Below are positions 8,246 through 16,103 of a stretch of 64,000 nucleotides of DNA, one piece after another. The position numbers were made by a program, and so were the translations under genes. Below the pieces are notes generated by a model, which ran no database searches, was not told the origin of the DNA, and worked only from the letters and a program-made list of their open reading frames with translations. The stretch comes from Pseudomonadota bacterium (GTDB taxonomy: Bacteria > Pseudomonadota > Alphaproteobacteria > Rhodobacterales > Rhodobacteraceae): contig JBCAYL010000001.1 in assembly GCA_038533575.1 (NCBI GenBank), positions 2,198,226 to 2,262,225 of the forward strand, given 5' to 3'. How positions within the stretch are numbered: the first letter of the stretch is position 1; each line of letters opens with the position of its first letter.

Positions 8246-9265
8246 ATGAAAAAGACCCTGAGCCGCGCCTGCGTCGCGGCCCTCATCACTGCATTCGGCT
8301 CCGAGGCGCTCGCCACGGAATGGAACGTCTCGCTCTGGGGCCAACGCCGCGCCTTCACCGAGCATGTGGAAAAGCTTGCCGAGCTCGTCTCCGAGAAAAC
8401 CGGCGGAGAGTTCACCATGAATATCTCCTATGGCGGCCTCTCCAACAACCGAGAGAACCTCGACGGGATCGAGATCGGCGCCTTCGAGATGGCCCAATTC
8501 TGCGCGGGCTACCACCGCGACAAGAACCGCGTGATCACCGTGCTCGAGCTGCCCTTCCTCGGCGTGGCCAACCTCGAGGAAGAGGTGGCGGTCTCTTCAG
8601 CCGTCTACAGCCACCCCGCTGCCACCGAAGAGATGGCACAGTGGAATGCCAAGCTGCTGATGACCTCGCCCATGCCGCAGTACAACATCGTGGGCACGGG
8701 CGAGCCCCGCGATAGCCTTGATGAATTCGACGGGCTCCGCGTGCGCGCCACGGGCGGCATCGGCAATGCGTTCAGCCAGGTCGGCGCCGTGCCCACCTCC
8801 GTGACTGCGACAGAGGCCTTCCAGGCGATGGAGTCGGGCGTGGTGGACGCCGTGGCCTTCGCCCAGCACGCGCATCTCTCCTTCGGCACGATCAACCAGG
8901 CCGATTGGTGGACGGCGAACCTCAACCCCGGCACGGTGAACTGCCCGGTCGTGGTCAATATCGGCGCCTATGAAAGTCTCTCGGACGAGCACCGCGCGGC
9001 ACTGGACAGCTCCGTGCCCGAGGCGCTCGACCACTACCTCGCGAACTACGCCGAGCTCCTCGAGCGCTGGGACAGCGTGCTCGCGGAGAAGAACGTCACC
9101 AAGGTCGAGATCGACGACAGCGTGATCGCCGAGTTCCGCGCCGCCGCCGCCGACCCCGTGCGCGAAGCTTGGATCGCGGACATGGAAGCGCAGGGCCTGC
9201 CCGGTCAGGAGCTCTACGACCTCGTGCAGGCGACGCTCGAGGATTTCCGCGCCAACAACATGTAA
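8246..9265 (+). CDS. dctP: TRAP transporter solute-binding protein (DctP family)
   Basis: A 339-residue periplasmic binding protein. The signal peptide is about 1-23 (MKKTLSRA..., cleavage after SEALA). The mature protein has the DctP fold, with conserved blocks such as GAFEMAQFCAGY (about 78-89), a central LRVRATGG containing the Arg that usually grips the substrate carboxylate, and TATEAFQAMESGVVDAV, the family's FYAALQTGVVDG-type block. It delivers an organic acid or related solute to the DctQ/DctM permease coded just downstream. The substrate cannot be named. The ATG is well placed after GGGAGGACATC. A paired-dyad repeat separates it from dctQ. Confidence 0.93.
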   Translation: MKKTLSRACVAALITAFGSEALATEWNVSLWGQRRAFTEHVEKLAELVSEKTGGEFTMNISYGGLSNNRENLDGIEIGAFEMAQFCAGYHRDKNRVITVLELPFLGVANLEEEVAVSSAVYSHPAATEEMAQWNAKLLMTSPMPQYNIVGTGEPRDSLDEFDGLRVRATGGIGNAFSQVGAVPTSVTATEAFQAMESGVVDAVAFAQHAHLSFGTINQADWWTANLNPGTVNCPVVVNIGAYESLSDEHRAALDSSVPEALDHYLANYAELLERWDSVLAEKNVTKVEIDDSVIAEFRAAAADPVREAWIADMEAQGLPGQELYDLVQATLEDFRANNM

Positions 9266-9278
9266 ACAGCTCTATCAC

Positions 9279-9341
9279 GCCCCGGGCCTGACCCGGGGCC
9301 TCTGCCCCCCGCGGGTAGAGGTCCCGGATCGAGCCCGGGAC
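9279..9341. repeat. paired-dyad intergenic repeat, copy 1
   Basis: Dyad one is GCCCCGGG-CCTGA-CCCGGGGC (9279-9299) and, 21 bases on, dyad two is GTCCCGG-n7-CCGGGAC (9321-9341). The same two-dyad layout recurs at 14768-14834 and 55276-55338. This copy lies inside an operon, between dctP and dctQ, where a stable hairpin could protect the upstream mRNA or partly stop transcription. Confidence 0.8.
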
Positions 9342-9357
9342 GTGACGCGCCTCACCC

Positions 9358-9987
9358 ATGGCCTCCGCCTCCCCCGTCCTCGCCGACAGCTCGCTCCTGA
9401 GCTGGCTTGACCGCGCGCTCCTGCCCTTCGAGAGGGCGCTCGCCTTCGCGTCAGGAATCGCGGCCTTCTCGCTCATGTTTCTGGCGGTCTATTCCGTGGG
9501 CGGACGGGAGTTCTTCGAAAGCCCGCTCCTCGGCTACGTGGACCTGATCGAGAGCCTCATGCCCTTCATCGCGATCCTGGGCATTTCCTACGTGCAGCGG
9601 GACGGCATCCATATCCGCATGGACATCCTCATCGGTCAGCTTTCAGGCCGTGTCCTCTGGGCCATCGAGCTCTTGATGACGCTGCTCATATTCGGCCTCA
9701 TCCTCGCGCTCCTCTGGGGAAGCTGGGCGCATTTCGACCGCTCCTTCGACTGCGCGCGGCCTTTCTGCTCGCGGGATTCCACGATCGACATCTCGCTGCC
9801 GCTCTGGCCCTCGAAGATCATCGTGCCCATCGCCTTCGCCGTCCTTCTCCTGCGCCTCGCGCTGCAGGCGTGGGGCTATGGCCGCGCGCTCGTCCTCGGG
9901 CTCGAGCGCCCAGTGGCCGTGCCGCTCCCACTGTCCGCTGCTGACCAGGCGCAGGCCGAGGCCGCCGCCATGGAAGGCGACAAATGA
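9358..9987 (+). CDS. dctQ: TRAP transporter small permease subunit
   Basis: A 209-residue DctQ-type subunit with four membrane helices (about 28-48, 64-82, 100-122 and 157-178). The conserved region around the second helix (SLMPFIAILGISYVQRDGIHIRMDIL) is typical of the family. It forms the inner-membrane complex with DctM, powered by a sodium gradient. The segment between helices three and four is long, with two Cys (CARPFC). Its stop overlaps the dctM start by 4 bases (ATGA). The start follows the repeat element closely and lacks a strong ribosome-binding site. Confidence 0.92.
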   Translation: MASASPVLADSSLLSWLDRALLPFERALAFASGIAAFSLMFLAVYSVGGREFFESPLLGYVDLIESLMPFIAILGISYVQRDGIHIRMDILIGQLSGRVLWAIELLMTLLIFGLILALLWGSWAHFDRSFDCARPFCSRDSTIDISLPLWPSKIIVPIAFAVLLLRLALQAWGYGRALVLGLERPVAVPLPLSAADQAQAEAAAMEGDK

Positions 9988-11381
9988 CGAATGTCGAAAT
10001 CGGGCTCTGGACGACAGGCGGCATGCTCGTTCTCGTCGTGCTGGGCATGCGCGTGGCCTTCGCGGCGGGGCTTGCGGGCTTTCTCGGTCTCGTCTGGATC
10101 CGCTGGAACGGGTTCGACTACGATCCGGAGCGCTTCTGGCGCGCCCTCGACATTTCCGTGAAGATCGCCGGCCAGGTGCCGCATTCCAAGGTCTCCGCGC
10201 ACACGCTCTCGCTCATCCCGACCTTCATCCTCATCGGATTCCTGGCGTATTACGCCAAGCTCACCCAGGGCCTCTTCGACGCCGCGAAGAAATGGATCGC
10301 GTGGGTGCCGGGCGGGCTCGCCGTCTCCACTGTTTTCGCCACGGCGGGTTTCGCCGCCGTCTCCGGCGCGAGCGTCGCCACGGCCGCCGTCTTCGCGCGC
10401 ATCGCGATCCCCGAGATGCTCAAGGTGGGCTACAACAAGCAATTCGCGGCGGGCGTCGTGGCCGCAGGCGGCACGCTCGCCTCGCTCATCCCGCCCTCGG
10501 CTATCCTCGTCATCTACGCGATCATCGTGGAACAGGACGTGGGATCGCTCCTCCTCGCAAGCTTCATCCCCGGCGTCTTCTCCGCCTTCGTCTACGCCAC
10601 GCTCATCATCTCCATCGCGGTCCTCTTCAAGAGCGTCGGCCCGCCCGTGACGGGTTTCAGCTGGGGCGAACGCTTCGCCTCGCTCCTGCCCGCGCTCCCC
10701 ATCGTGCTCGTGGTGATGATGATCATCATGTTCGTCTACAATCCGTTCGGCGATGCCTGGGGCACGCCCACCGAAGGCGGCGCGGTCGGCGCCTTCATCG
10801 TCTTTGTCTGGGCCCTCGCGCGCGGCATGCGGTGGCCGCAGCTCAAGGACGCGCTGATCGAGACGGCCAAGCTCACCATCATGATCTTCACGATCATCTG
10901 GGGCGTGCTGATCTATGTCCGCTTCCTCGGCTTCGCGGACTTGCCGGGCGAGTTCTCCGCCTGGATCACCTCGCTCGAGCAGAGCCCCTGGATCACGCTC
11001 GTCATGATCCTCCTGGCCTACGCCGTGCTGGGCATGTTCATGGATGCGATCGGAATGCTGCTTCTGACGCTGCCCGTCGTCTTTCCCGCGGTCATGGCGC
11101 TCAACGGCGGGCTCAACGTCGCAGCCGAGGACGCGGCCTTCGGCATGTCGGGGACGATGTGCGCGATCTGGTTCGGCATCCTCGTGGTCAAGATGGCCGA
11201 GTTCTGTCTCATCACCCCGCCCATCGGGCTGAATTGCTTCGTGGTGGCAGGCGTTCGCGACGACCTCTCCGTGCAGGACGTCTTCAAGGGCGTGACGCCC
11301 TTCTTCCTCGCCGATGCGGCCACGATCGCGATGCTCGTGGCCTTCCCCGGGATCGTCCTCTGGCTGCCCTCGCTGGCCTAG
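9984..11381 (+). CDS. dctM: TRAP transporter large permease subunit
   Basis: A 465-residue polytopic membrane protein of the DctM family with about twelve hydrophobic segments. Conserved blocks include the ASVATAAVFARIAIPEM stretch (about 129-145), PPSAILVIYA and FMDAIGMLLLTLPVV, with the late TPPIGLNCFVVAG loop (about 412-424). It is the main transport channel of the sodium-coupled TRAP system. The gene completes a dctPQM operon with no adjacent regulator or catabolic gene, so the solute remains unknown. No clear terminator hairpin is visible after it; about 100 bases separate it from the next small gene. Confidence 0.94.
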   Translation: MTNVEIGLWTTGGMLVLVVLGMRVAFAAGLAGFLGLVWIRWNGFDYDPERFWRALDISVKIAGQVPHSKVSAHTLSLIPTFILIGFLAYYAKLTQGLFDAAKKWIAWVPGGLAVSTVFATAGFAAVSGASVATAAVFARIAIPEMLKVGYNKQFAAGVVAAGGTLASLIPPSAILVIYAIIVEQDVGSLLLASFIPGVFSAFVYATLIISIAVLFKSVGPPVTGFSWGERFASLLPALPIVLVVMMIIMFVYNPFGDAWGTPTEGGAVGAFIVFVWALARGMRWPQLKDALIETAKLTIMIFTIIWGVLIYVRFLGFADLPGEFSAWITSLEQSPWITLVMILLAYAVLGMFMDAIGMLLLTLPVVFPAVMALNGGLNVAAEDAAFGMSGTMCAIWFGILVVKMAEFCLITPPIGLNCFVVAGVRDDLSVQDVFKGVTPFFLADAATIAMLVAFPGIVLWLPSLA

Positions 11382-11487
11382 CCGCCGCCCGGGGTCGCTA
11401 AAGCTTTAACAATTGTTTGCTCGGCCCGCCCTAAATTCACGGGTATGAATTCCGTGCATCAAGACTCGGCCGCAGGAGGGACCAGGC

Positions 11488-11682
11488 ATGGGCAAGAAGC
11501 ACCAACGCTCTGACGACATCGCCTTGGCCATGGCGGGCCTCCCCGGCTGGGCCGCGCGGCTGGCCGAGGGCAATGTTTTCGATCCGGCCGCGCCGCGGCT
11601 CACGCTCTGCCCCAACGGCTTCGCGCAGTCGATCACGCCGTCCGCACCGCCCGAGGAGCCATCTCAGCCGGAATTGGTGTAG
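11488..11682 (+). CDS. small hypothetical protein
   Basis: A 64-residue soluble peptide (start MGKKHQRSDD, end PSQPELV). It is supported by a strong ribosome-binding site, GGAGGG, seven bases before the ATG, and by an isolated position after the TRAP operon. The C-terminal third is Pro/Ser/Glu-rich and probably disordered. Its 3' end overlaps the 3' end of the convergent acyl-CoA dehydrogenase gene by 19 bases. No family is recognised. The ribosome-binding site is the main reason to keep it. Confidence 0.55.
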   Translation: MGKKHQRSDDIALAMAGLPGWAARLAEGNVFDPAAPRLTLCPNGFAQSITPSAPPEEPSQPELV

Positions 11683-12884
11683 CGCTTCAGCTCTGCCCGC
11701 GCGACCTGCCTGCGGTGGACGGCGTCAGGCCCATCAGCCAGGCGGAGCGTTCGGACGTGGGTCCAGGCCTGGGCGAGCGGCGTGTCCTGGCTGATCCCCT
11801 GCCCGCCATGCATCTGCACCGCCTCGTCGATGATCTCGAGCGCGATCCGTGGCGCCACCACCTTGATCTGGCTGATCCACGGGGCCGCGGCCCGGGCATC
11901 GCCCTGGTCCATCATCCACGCGGCCTTGAGGCACAGGAGCCGCGCCTGTTCGATCTTCATGCGCGCCTCGGCGATGAGGTCGTAATTGGCGCCGAGCTCG
12001 GCGAGAGGCTTGCCGAAGGCCGTGCGCTGCGTGGCCCTTGTGCACATGAGCTCCAGCGCCCGCTCCGCCTGCCCGATGGCGCGCATGCAGTGATGAATGC
12101 GCCCAGGCCCTAGCCGCCCCTGCGCGATCTCGAAGCCGCGGCCTTCGCCCAACAGCATGTTCTCGGCAGGCACACGCACCTCCGTGAAACGCATGTGCAT
12201 GTGGCCGTGGGGCGCGTCGTCATGACCGTAGACCTGCATGGGCCGCAGGATCTCGATCCCCGGCGTGGCGGCAGGGACGACGACCATGGAATGGCGCTGG
12301 TGCTTGGGCGCGTCCTCGCCGCCGGTGCGCACCATGACGATGTAGACCTTGCAGCGCGGGTCGCCCGCGCCGCTGATCCACCACTTTTCCCCATTCAAGA
12401 CGTAGTCGGCGCCATCGCGCACGCAGGAGAGGGAGATGTTGGTGGCATCCGAGGAGGCCACGTCCGGCTCCGTCATGGCGTAGGCGGAGCGGATCTCGCC
12501 CACCATGAGCGGCGCGAGCCATGTCTCCTTCATGGCGTCGGTCCCGTATTTCAGGAAGACCTCCATGTTGCCCGTATCCGGCGCATTGCAGTTGAAGACT
12601 TCGGCCCCGAGCGGCGTCTTGCCCATCTCCTCGGCAAAATAGGCGTATTCCACAGTGGAGAGCGCGTGCTCGGCCCCCGACCACCAGAAATTCCAGAGCC
12701 CTGCGTCGCGCGCCTCGGCCTTGAGCCCTTCGAGGATCTCGGCCTGCCGCGCGGTATAGGTCCAGCGGTCGCCATTGCCGATCTCGGCGGCGTAGGCGTC
12801 TTCCAGAGGCATGACACGCTCGGACAGGAAGCGCCGCACCTCGCCAAGAAGCGCGGCTCGCGCCGGTGACAATCCGAGATCCAT
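11664..12884 (-). CDS. acyl-CoA dehydrogenase, ACAD10/11-like
   Basis: A 406-residue FAD-dependent dehydrogenase that introduces a 2,3 double bond into an acyl-CoA. The family layout is complete: an N-terminal helical domain, a middle beta domain with YAMTEPDVASSDATN and the GEKWWISG strand, and a C-terminal helical domain ending in the MHGGQG-type block (QMHGGQGISQDTPLA). Two ATGs lie six bases apart; I took the second because GGGAG sits 7-8 bases before it. It is divergent from a phosphotransferase-like kinase gene across about 65 bases. In ACAD10/11 the same two domains form one protein acting on 4-hydroxyacyl-CoAs, so a shared pathway is likely. Confidence 0.93.
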   Translation of the reverse strand: MDLGLSPARAALLGEVRRFLSERVMPLEDAYAAEIGNGDRWTYTARQAEILEGLKAEARDAGLWNFWWSGAEHALSTVEYAYFAEEMGKTPLGAEVFNCNAPDTGNMEVFLKYGTDAMKETWLAPLMVGEIRSAYAMTEPDVASSDATNISLSCVRDGADYVLNGEKWWISGAGDPRCKVYIVMVRTGGEDAPKHQRHSMVVVPAATPGIEILRPMQVYGHDDAPHGHMHMRFTEVRVPAENMLLGEGRGFEIAQGRLGPGRIHHCMRAIGQAERALELMCTRATQRTAFGKPLAELGANYDLIAEARMKIEQARLLCLKAAWMMDQGDARAAAPWISQIKVVAPRIALEIIDEAVQMHGGQGISQDTPLAQAWTHVRTLRLADGPDAVHRRQVARAELKRYTNSG

Positions 12885-12948
12885 GCGCATTCTCCCTTGC
12901 CCTGCCGCGCCACGGCGCGACACTATCAGCCCGGGAGAAAAGCGAAAC

Positions 12949-13986
12949 ATGCTGAGCTACGATCATGCCGCCCTCGAGCGCGAGCTCGCAGCGCACGTGG
13001 AGGGCTTCACGACGCTGGACGGGCTTGAGAAATTCTCCGGCGGACAGTCGAACCCGACCTATGCGCTCACCTCTGGCGACCGGCGCTACGTGCTGCGCGC
13101 GAAGCCGCCGGGGCAGCTCCTGCCTTCCGCGCACCAGGTGGACCGCGAGTTTCGCGTGATGTCTGCCCTGCGGGGCCACGTGCCCGTGCCCCAGATGCAC
13201 TACCTGAGCGCGGAAGAGAGTGCCCTCGGGCGGCAGTTCTTCGTGATGGAGCGGGTGGAGGGCGCGGTCCATTGGGATCCCGCGCTGCCTGCGCTCGCGC
13301 CCGAAGATCGCGCGCGGATCTATGACGAGATGAATGCCGCGCTCGCGCGGCTTCACGCCGTGACGCCGTCCGAGGTCGGGCTGGGCGATTTCGGCAAGGA
13401 GGGGGACTACTTCGCCCGCCAGCTTACGCGCTGGTCAAAACAGTACCGCGCGGCGGAGACGGAGCCTTTGCCGGAGGTGGATTGGGTGATGGCGTGGCTC
13501 GAAGAGGCCATGCCGGAGGATGACGGGCGGGTGGCCATCGTCCACGGCGATTACCGCATCGACAACATGATCTTCGATGCAGATCACAGGCTGCGCGCAC
13601 TCCTCGACTGGGAGCTGAGCACGCTTGGGCATCCCATGGCCGACCTCGCCTATCAGGTCATGGTGTGGCGGCTGCCCAATGCGGGTCAGTTCAAGGGCTT
13701 GGGGGGCCTCGACCGCGCTGCCCTGGGCCTGCCGTCGGACGAAGAATACATCGGCGCCTATAGCGCCAGAAGCGGCTTCGAAGCCGCGGCCCACTGGAGC
13801 TACTACCTGACCTTTGTCACCTTCCGCTTTCTCGCGATCCTGCAGGGCGTGTTGCGGCGGGGCCTCGACGGCACCGCCTCCAACCCGCTCGGCGCCGATG
13901 TCATGCGGGCCGCCATCGCGCACCTCGCGGCGGACGCCAAGCGCATCGCCAGCGGCAGGGACCCGAGCCGTTTCGAAACGACTTAA
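12949..13986 (+). CDS. aminoglycoside-phosphotransferase-like kinase (ACAD10/11 N-domain type)
   Basis: A 345-residue protein-kinase-like phosphotransferase. The substrate-side start LEKFSGGQSNPTYAL is typical of the ACAD10/11 kinase domain. The catalytic loop HGDYRIDN begins at H199 with the catalytic Asp at 201, and the metal-binding LLDWELSTLGHP follows. In the ACAD10/11 system the kinase phosphorylates a 4-hydroxyacyl-CoA so that the dehydrogenase partner can eliminate phosphate; a separate kinase gene next to an acyl-CoA dehydrogenase fits that scheme. It is not an antibiotic-resistance gene by context. CCGGGAG precedes the chosen ATG; the open frame runs upstream through the divergent promoter. 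Confidence 0.9.
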   Translation: MLSYDHAALERELAAHVEGFTTLDGLEKFSGGQSNPTYALTSGDRRYVLRAKPPGQLLPSAHQVDREFRVMSALRGHVPVPQMHYLSAEESALGRQFFVMERVEGAVHWDPALPALAPEDRARIYDEMNAALARLHAVTPSEVGLGDFGKEGDYFARQLTRWSKQYRAAETEPLPEVDWVMAWLEEAMPEDDGRVAIVHGDYRIDNMIFDADHRLRALLDWELSTLGHPMADLAYQVMVWRLPNAGQFKGLGGLDRAALGLPSDEEYIGAYSARSGFEAAAHWSYYLTFVTFRFLAILQGVLRRGLDGTASNPLGADVMRAAIAHLAADAKRIASGRDPSRFETT

Positions 13987-14010
13987 ACGCCCCCGAAGGC
14001 GCGTTGGCGC

Positions 14011-14703
14011 TCAGCCGCGAACGGATGCGCAGGCGGCGCGGATTGCCTCGATATTTGCGCCATAGGGCGCCGGATCGCTGGGCGAGCCGTCCTTGAAGAC
14101 CGCCGATCCGGCCACGAGCACGTCCGCCCCCGCAGCCGCCAGACGCGGCGCCGTCACGGGGCCCACGCCGCCGTCGACCTCGATATGCACCGGCCGGTCC
14201 CCGATCGCGGCGCGCAGCGCGGCCACCCGCGGCACGGCGCTCTCGATGAAGCTTTGTCCGCCAAAGCCCGGGTTCACGCTCATCACGCAGACAAGATCCA
14301 CCATGTCGAGGAGCGGCGTCACCGCCTCGATCGGGGTCCCCGGATTGAGTGCCACGCCGGGCCGCATTCCCGCCCCACGGATGGCCTGCAGCGTCCGGTG
14401 AATGTGCGGCCCCGCCTCCACATGGGCGGTGAGAATATCCGCGCCCGCCTCGGCGAAGGCCGCGATATAAGGATCGACGGGCGCGATCATCAGGTGAACA
14501 TCCATGACCGTCTTGATGTGAGGCCGGATCGCCGCGCAGGTCGCGGCTCCGAAAGAGATGTTGGGCACAAAGTGCCCGTCCATCACGTCCACGTGGATCC
14601 AATCCGCCCCCTGCGCCTCCACGGCCTCGATCTCGGCCCCGAAAGCCGCGAAATCAGCAGCGAGGATGGACGGGGCGATCTTCAGCGCGCGGTCGAAGGT
14701 CAT
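14011..14703 (-). CDS. rpe: ribulose-phosphate 3-epimerase
   Basis: A 230-residue TIM barrel that interconverts ribulose-5-phosphate and xylulose-5-phosphate in the pentose phosphate pathway. The family signatures are present: the PSILAADF start, HVDVMDGHFVPNISFG (about 37-52) with metal-binding His and Asp residues, VMSVNPGFGGQ in the middle and EVDGGVGP near the end. The start ATG gives the usual length; the open frame upstream is chance. It is convergent with the kinase gene and divergent from deoC, with a paired-dyad repeat between rpe and deoC. Confidence 0.96.
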   Translation of the reverse strand: MTFDRALKIAPSILAADFAAFGAEIEAVEAQGADWIHVDVMDGHFVPNISFGAATCAAIRPHIKTVMDVHLMIAPVDPYIAAFAEAGADILTAHVEAGPHIHRTLQAIRGAGMRPGVALNPGTPIEAVTPLLDMVDLVCVMSVNPGFGGQSFIESAVPRVAALRAAIGDRPVHIEVDGGVGPVTAPRLAAAGADVLVAGSAVFKDGSPSDPAPYGANIEAIRAACASVRG

Positions 14704-14767
14704 TGGCGTGTCTCCGTGGTGTTGCCGCGTCCGTAGCGAGGCGCCGCTTGCTCCACAAGAAAAACAC

Positions 14768-14834
14768 GTCCCGGGCCTGCCCCGGGACCTCGACGCGCGC
14801 AAGTGACGTGGAGGCCCCGGATCAAGACCGGGGC
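14768..14834. repeat. paired-dyad intergenic repeat, copy 2
   Basis: Dyad one is GTCCCGGG-CCTGC-CCCGGGAC (14768-14788); 25 bases on, dyad two is GCCCCGG-n7-CCGGGGC (14814-14834). It has the same architecture as the copies at 9279 and 55276, here between the divergent rpe and deoC genes. Arms differ from copy 1 by compensated changes, so it is the fold, not just the sequence, that is kept. Confidence 0.8.
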
Positions 14835-14878
14835 GGGTTGTCCTTGCCTGCACGCGTGGCTCATGGTTTCCAGGAGGC

Positions 14879-15868
14879 ATGGAAACGCTCACGCCCACCC
14901 ATCTGCCCACCGCCCTCGACCACGCCGAGCCGCGGAACCCCGGCCAGCCGCTCGACCTCGACTGGGCGCTCGGAATCCAGGCCAATACCTCCGCCATCGA
15001 ACGCCGCGCGGCGACGCTGCCCGGACGGCGCACCGTCAAGAAGGCGCACCAGGCAGCCTGGCTCGCCAAGGCCGTGACGATGATAGATCTCACCACGCTG
15101 TCGGGCGACGACACCGAGGGCCGCGTGCGCCGGCTCTGCGCCAAGGCCCGGCGGCCCATGCGCCCGGACCTCCTCGACGCAATCGGCCTGCCCGATCTCA
15201 AGACCGGCGCGGTCTGCGTCTATCATGACATGGTGCCCGCGGCGGTCGCGGCGCTGCAGGGCTCCGGCATCCCGGTGGCCGCCGTCTCCACCGGCTTCCC
15301 GGCGGGGCTCTCCCCGCTCCATCTCAGGCTTCAGGAAATCGAGGAAAGCGTGAAGGCCGGTGCCGAGGAGATCGACATCGTCATCTCCCGTCGCCACGTC
15401 CTCCAGCGGAACTGGCAAGCGCTCTACGACGAGACCCGCGCCATGCGCGAGGCCTGCGGCGACGCGCACATGAAGGCGATCCTCGCCACGGGCGAGCTGA
15501 TGACGCTCCGCAACGTCGCCCATGCCTCCATGGTCTGCATGATGGCAGGGGCCGATTTCATCAAGACCTCCACCGGCAAGGAAAGCGTGAACGCCACGCT
15601 CCCGGTCTCGCTTGTGATGATCCGCGCCATCCGCGACTACCATGAGCGCACGGGCTTCCGGGTGGGCTACAAGCCCGCCGGCGGCATCTCGAAGGCCAAG
15701 GACGCGCTGGTCTACCTCGCACTGATCAAGGAGGAGCTGGGCGACCGCTGGCTCGCGCCCGATCTCTTCCGCTTCGGGGCCTCCTCCCTCCTCGGCGATA
15801 TCGAACGCCAGATCGAGCACCACGTCACCGGCGCCTATTCCGCGGGCCACCGGCATCCGATAGGATAG
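14879..15868 (+). CDS. deoC: deoxyribose-phosphate aldolase
   Basis: A 329-residue class I aldolase that splits 2-deoxyribose-5-phosphate into acetaldehyde and glyceraldehyde-3-phosphate. It is the long form (the bacterial short form is about 220). The TIM barrel occupies about 70-320 with EEIDIVISRR, the GADFIKTSTGKES block (about 222-234) containing the Schiff-base Lys, and VGYKPAGGIS with the second catalytic Lys. GGAGG lies only one base before the annotated ATG, so a slightly later start is possible. A small gene and ALDH16 follow in the same operon; the latter could oxidise the acetaldehyde product. Confidence 0.94.
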   Translation: METLTPTHLPTALDHAEPRNPGQPLDLDWALGIQANTSAIERRAATLPGRRTVKKAHQAAWLAKAVTMIDLTTLSGDDTEGRVRRLCAKARRPMRPDLLDAIGLPDLKTGAVCVYHDMVPAAVAALQGSGIPVAAVSTGFPAGLSPLHLRLQEIEESVKAGAEEIDIVISRRHVLQRNWQALYDETRAMREACGDAHMKAILATGELMTLRNVAHASMVCMMAGADFIKTSTGKESVNATLPVSLVMIRAIRDYHERTGFRVGYKPAGGISKAKDALVYLALIKEELGDRWLAPDLFRFGASSLLGDIERQIEHHVTGAYSAGHRHPIG

Positions 15869-15872
15869 TGGT

Positions 15873-16103
15873 GTGGAGCAGATCTTCATCCTCGTGGCCT
15901 TCCTCATCGCGGCGACGCTCGGGCCGGGGACGATCCTTGTCCTCATTGCCGCGCTCTGGATCTGGACGCTTGTCGACCCGATCCGCGTGGTGCGGCCACA
16001 TCCCCCTCGCGGGCCAGCCGCGCGCCGCCTCGGCCACGCGCTTCTCGGCACCGCGTTCTCCGTGACCCTCGCGCTCATGCTGTTCGGAAAGACGTCCCCA
16101 TGA
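15873..16103 (+). CDS. small membrane protein between deoC and ALDH16
   Basis: A 76-residue protein with a GTG start 4 bases after the deoC stop. It has two membrane helices (about 4-33 and 57-73) joined by a basic, Pro/Arg-rich loop (VRPHPPRGPAARR). The stop shares ATGA with the start of the aldehyde dehydrogenase gene, so it is translationally coupled on its 3' side. No family is recognised. The tight packing and the plausible membrane topology support a real gene; no function can be assigned. Confidence 0.65.
   Translation: MEQIFILVAFLIAATLGPGTILVLIAALWIWTLVDPIRVVRPHPPRGPAARRLGHALLGTAFSVTLALMLFGKTSP

Noticed and set aside
9279-9341. Paired dyads as a CRISPR array
   Set aside because: There are only two unequal dyads per site, no regular spacers and no cas genes in the window.
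12949-13986. Aminoglycoside-resistance gene
   Set aside because: The LEKFSGGQSNPTYAL start and the divergent acyl-CoA dehydrogenase gene fit the ACAD10/11 kinase class, not resistance enzymes.
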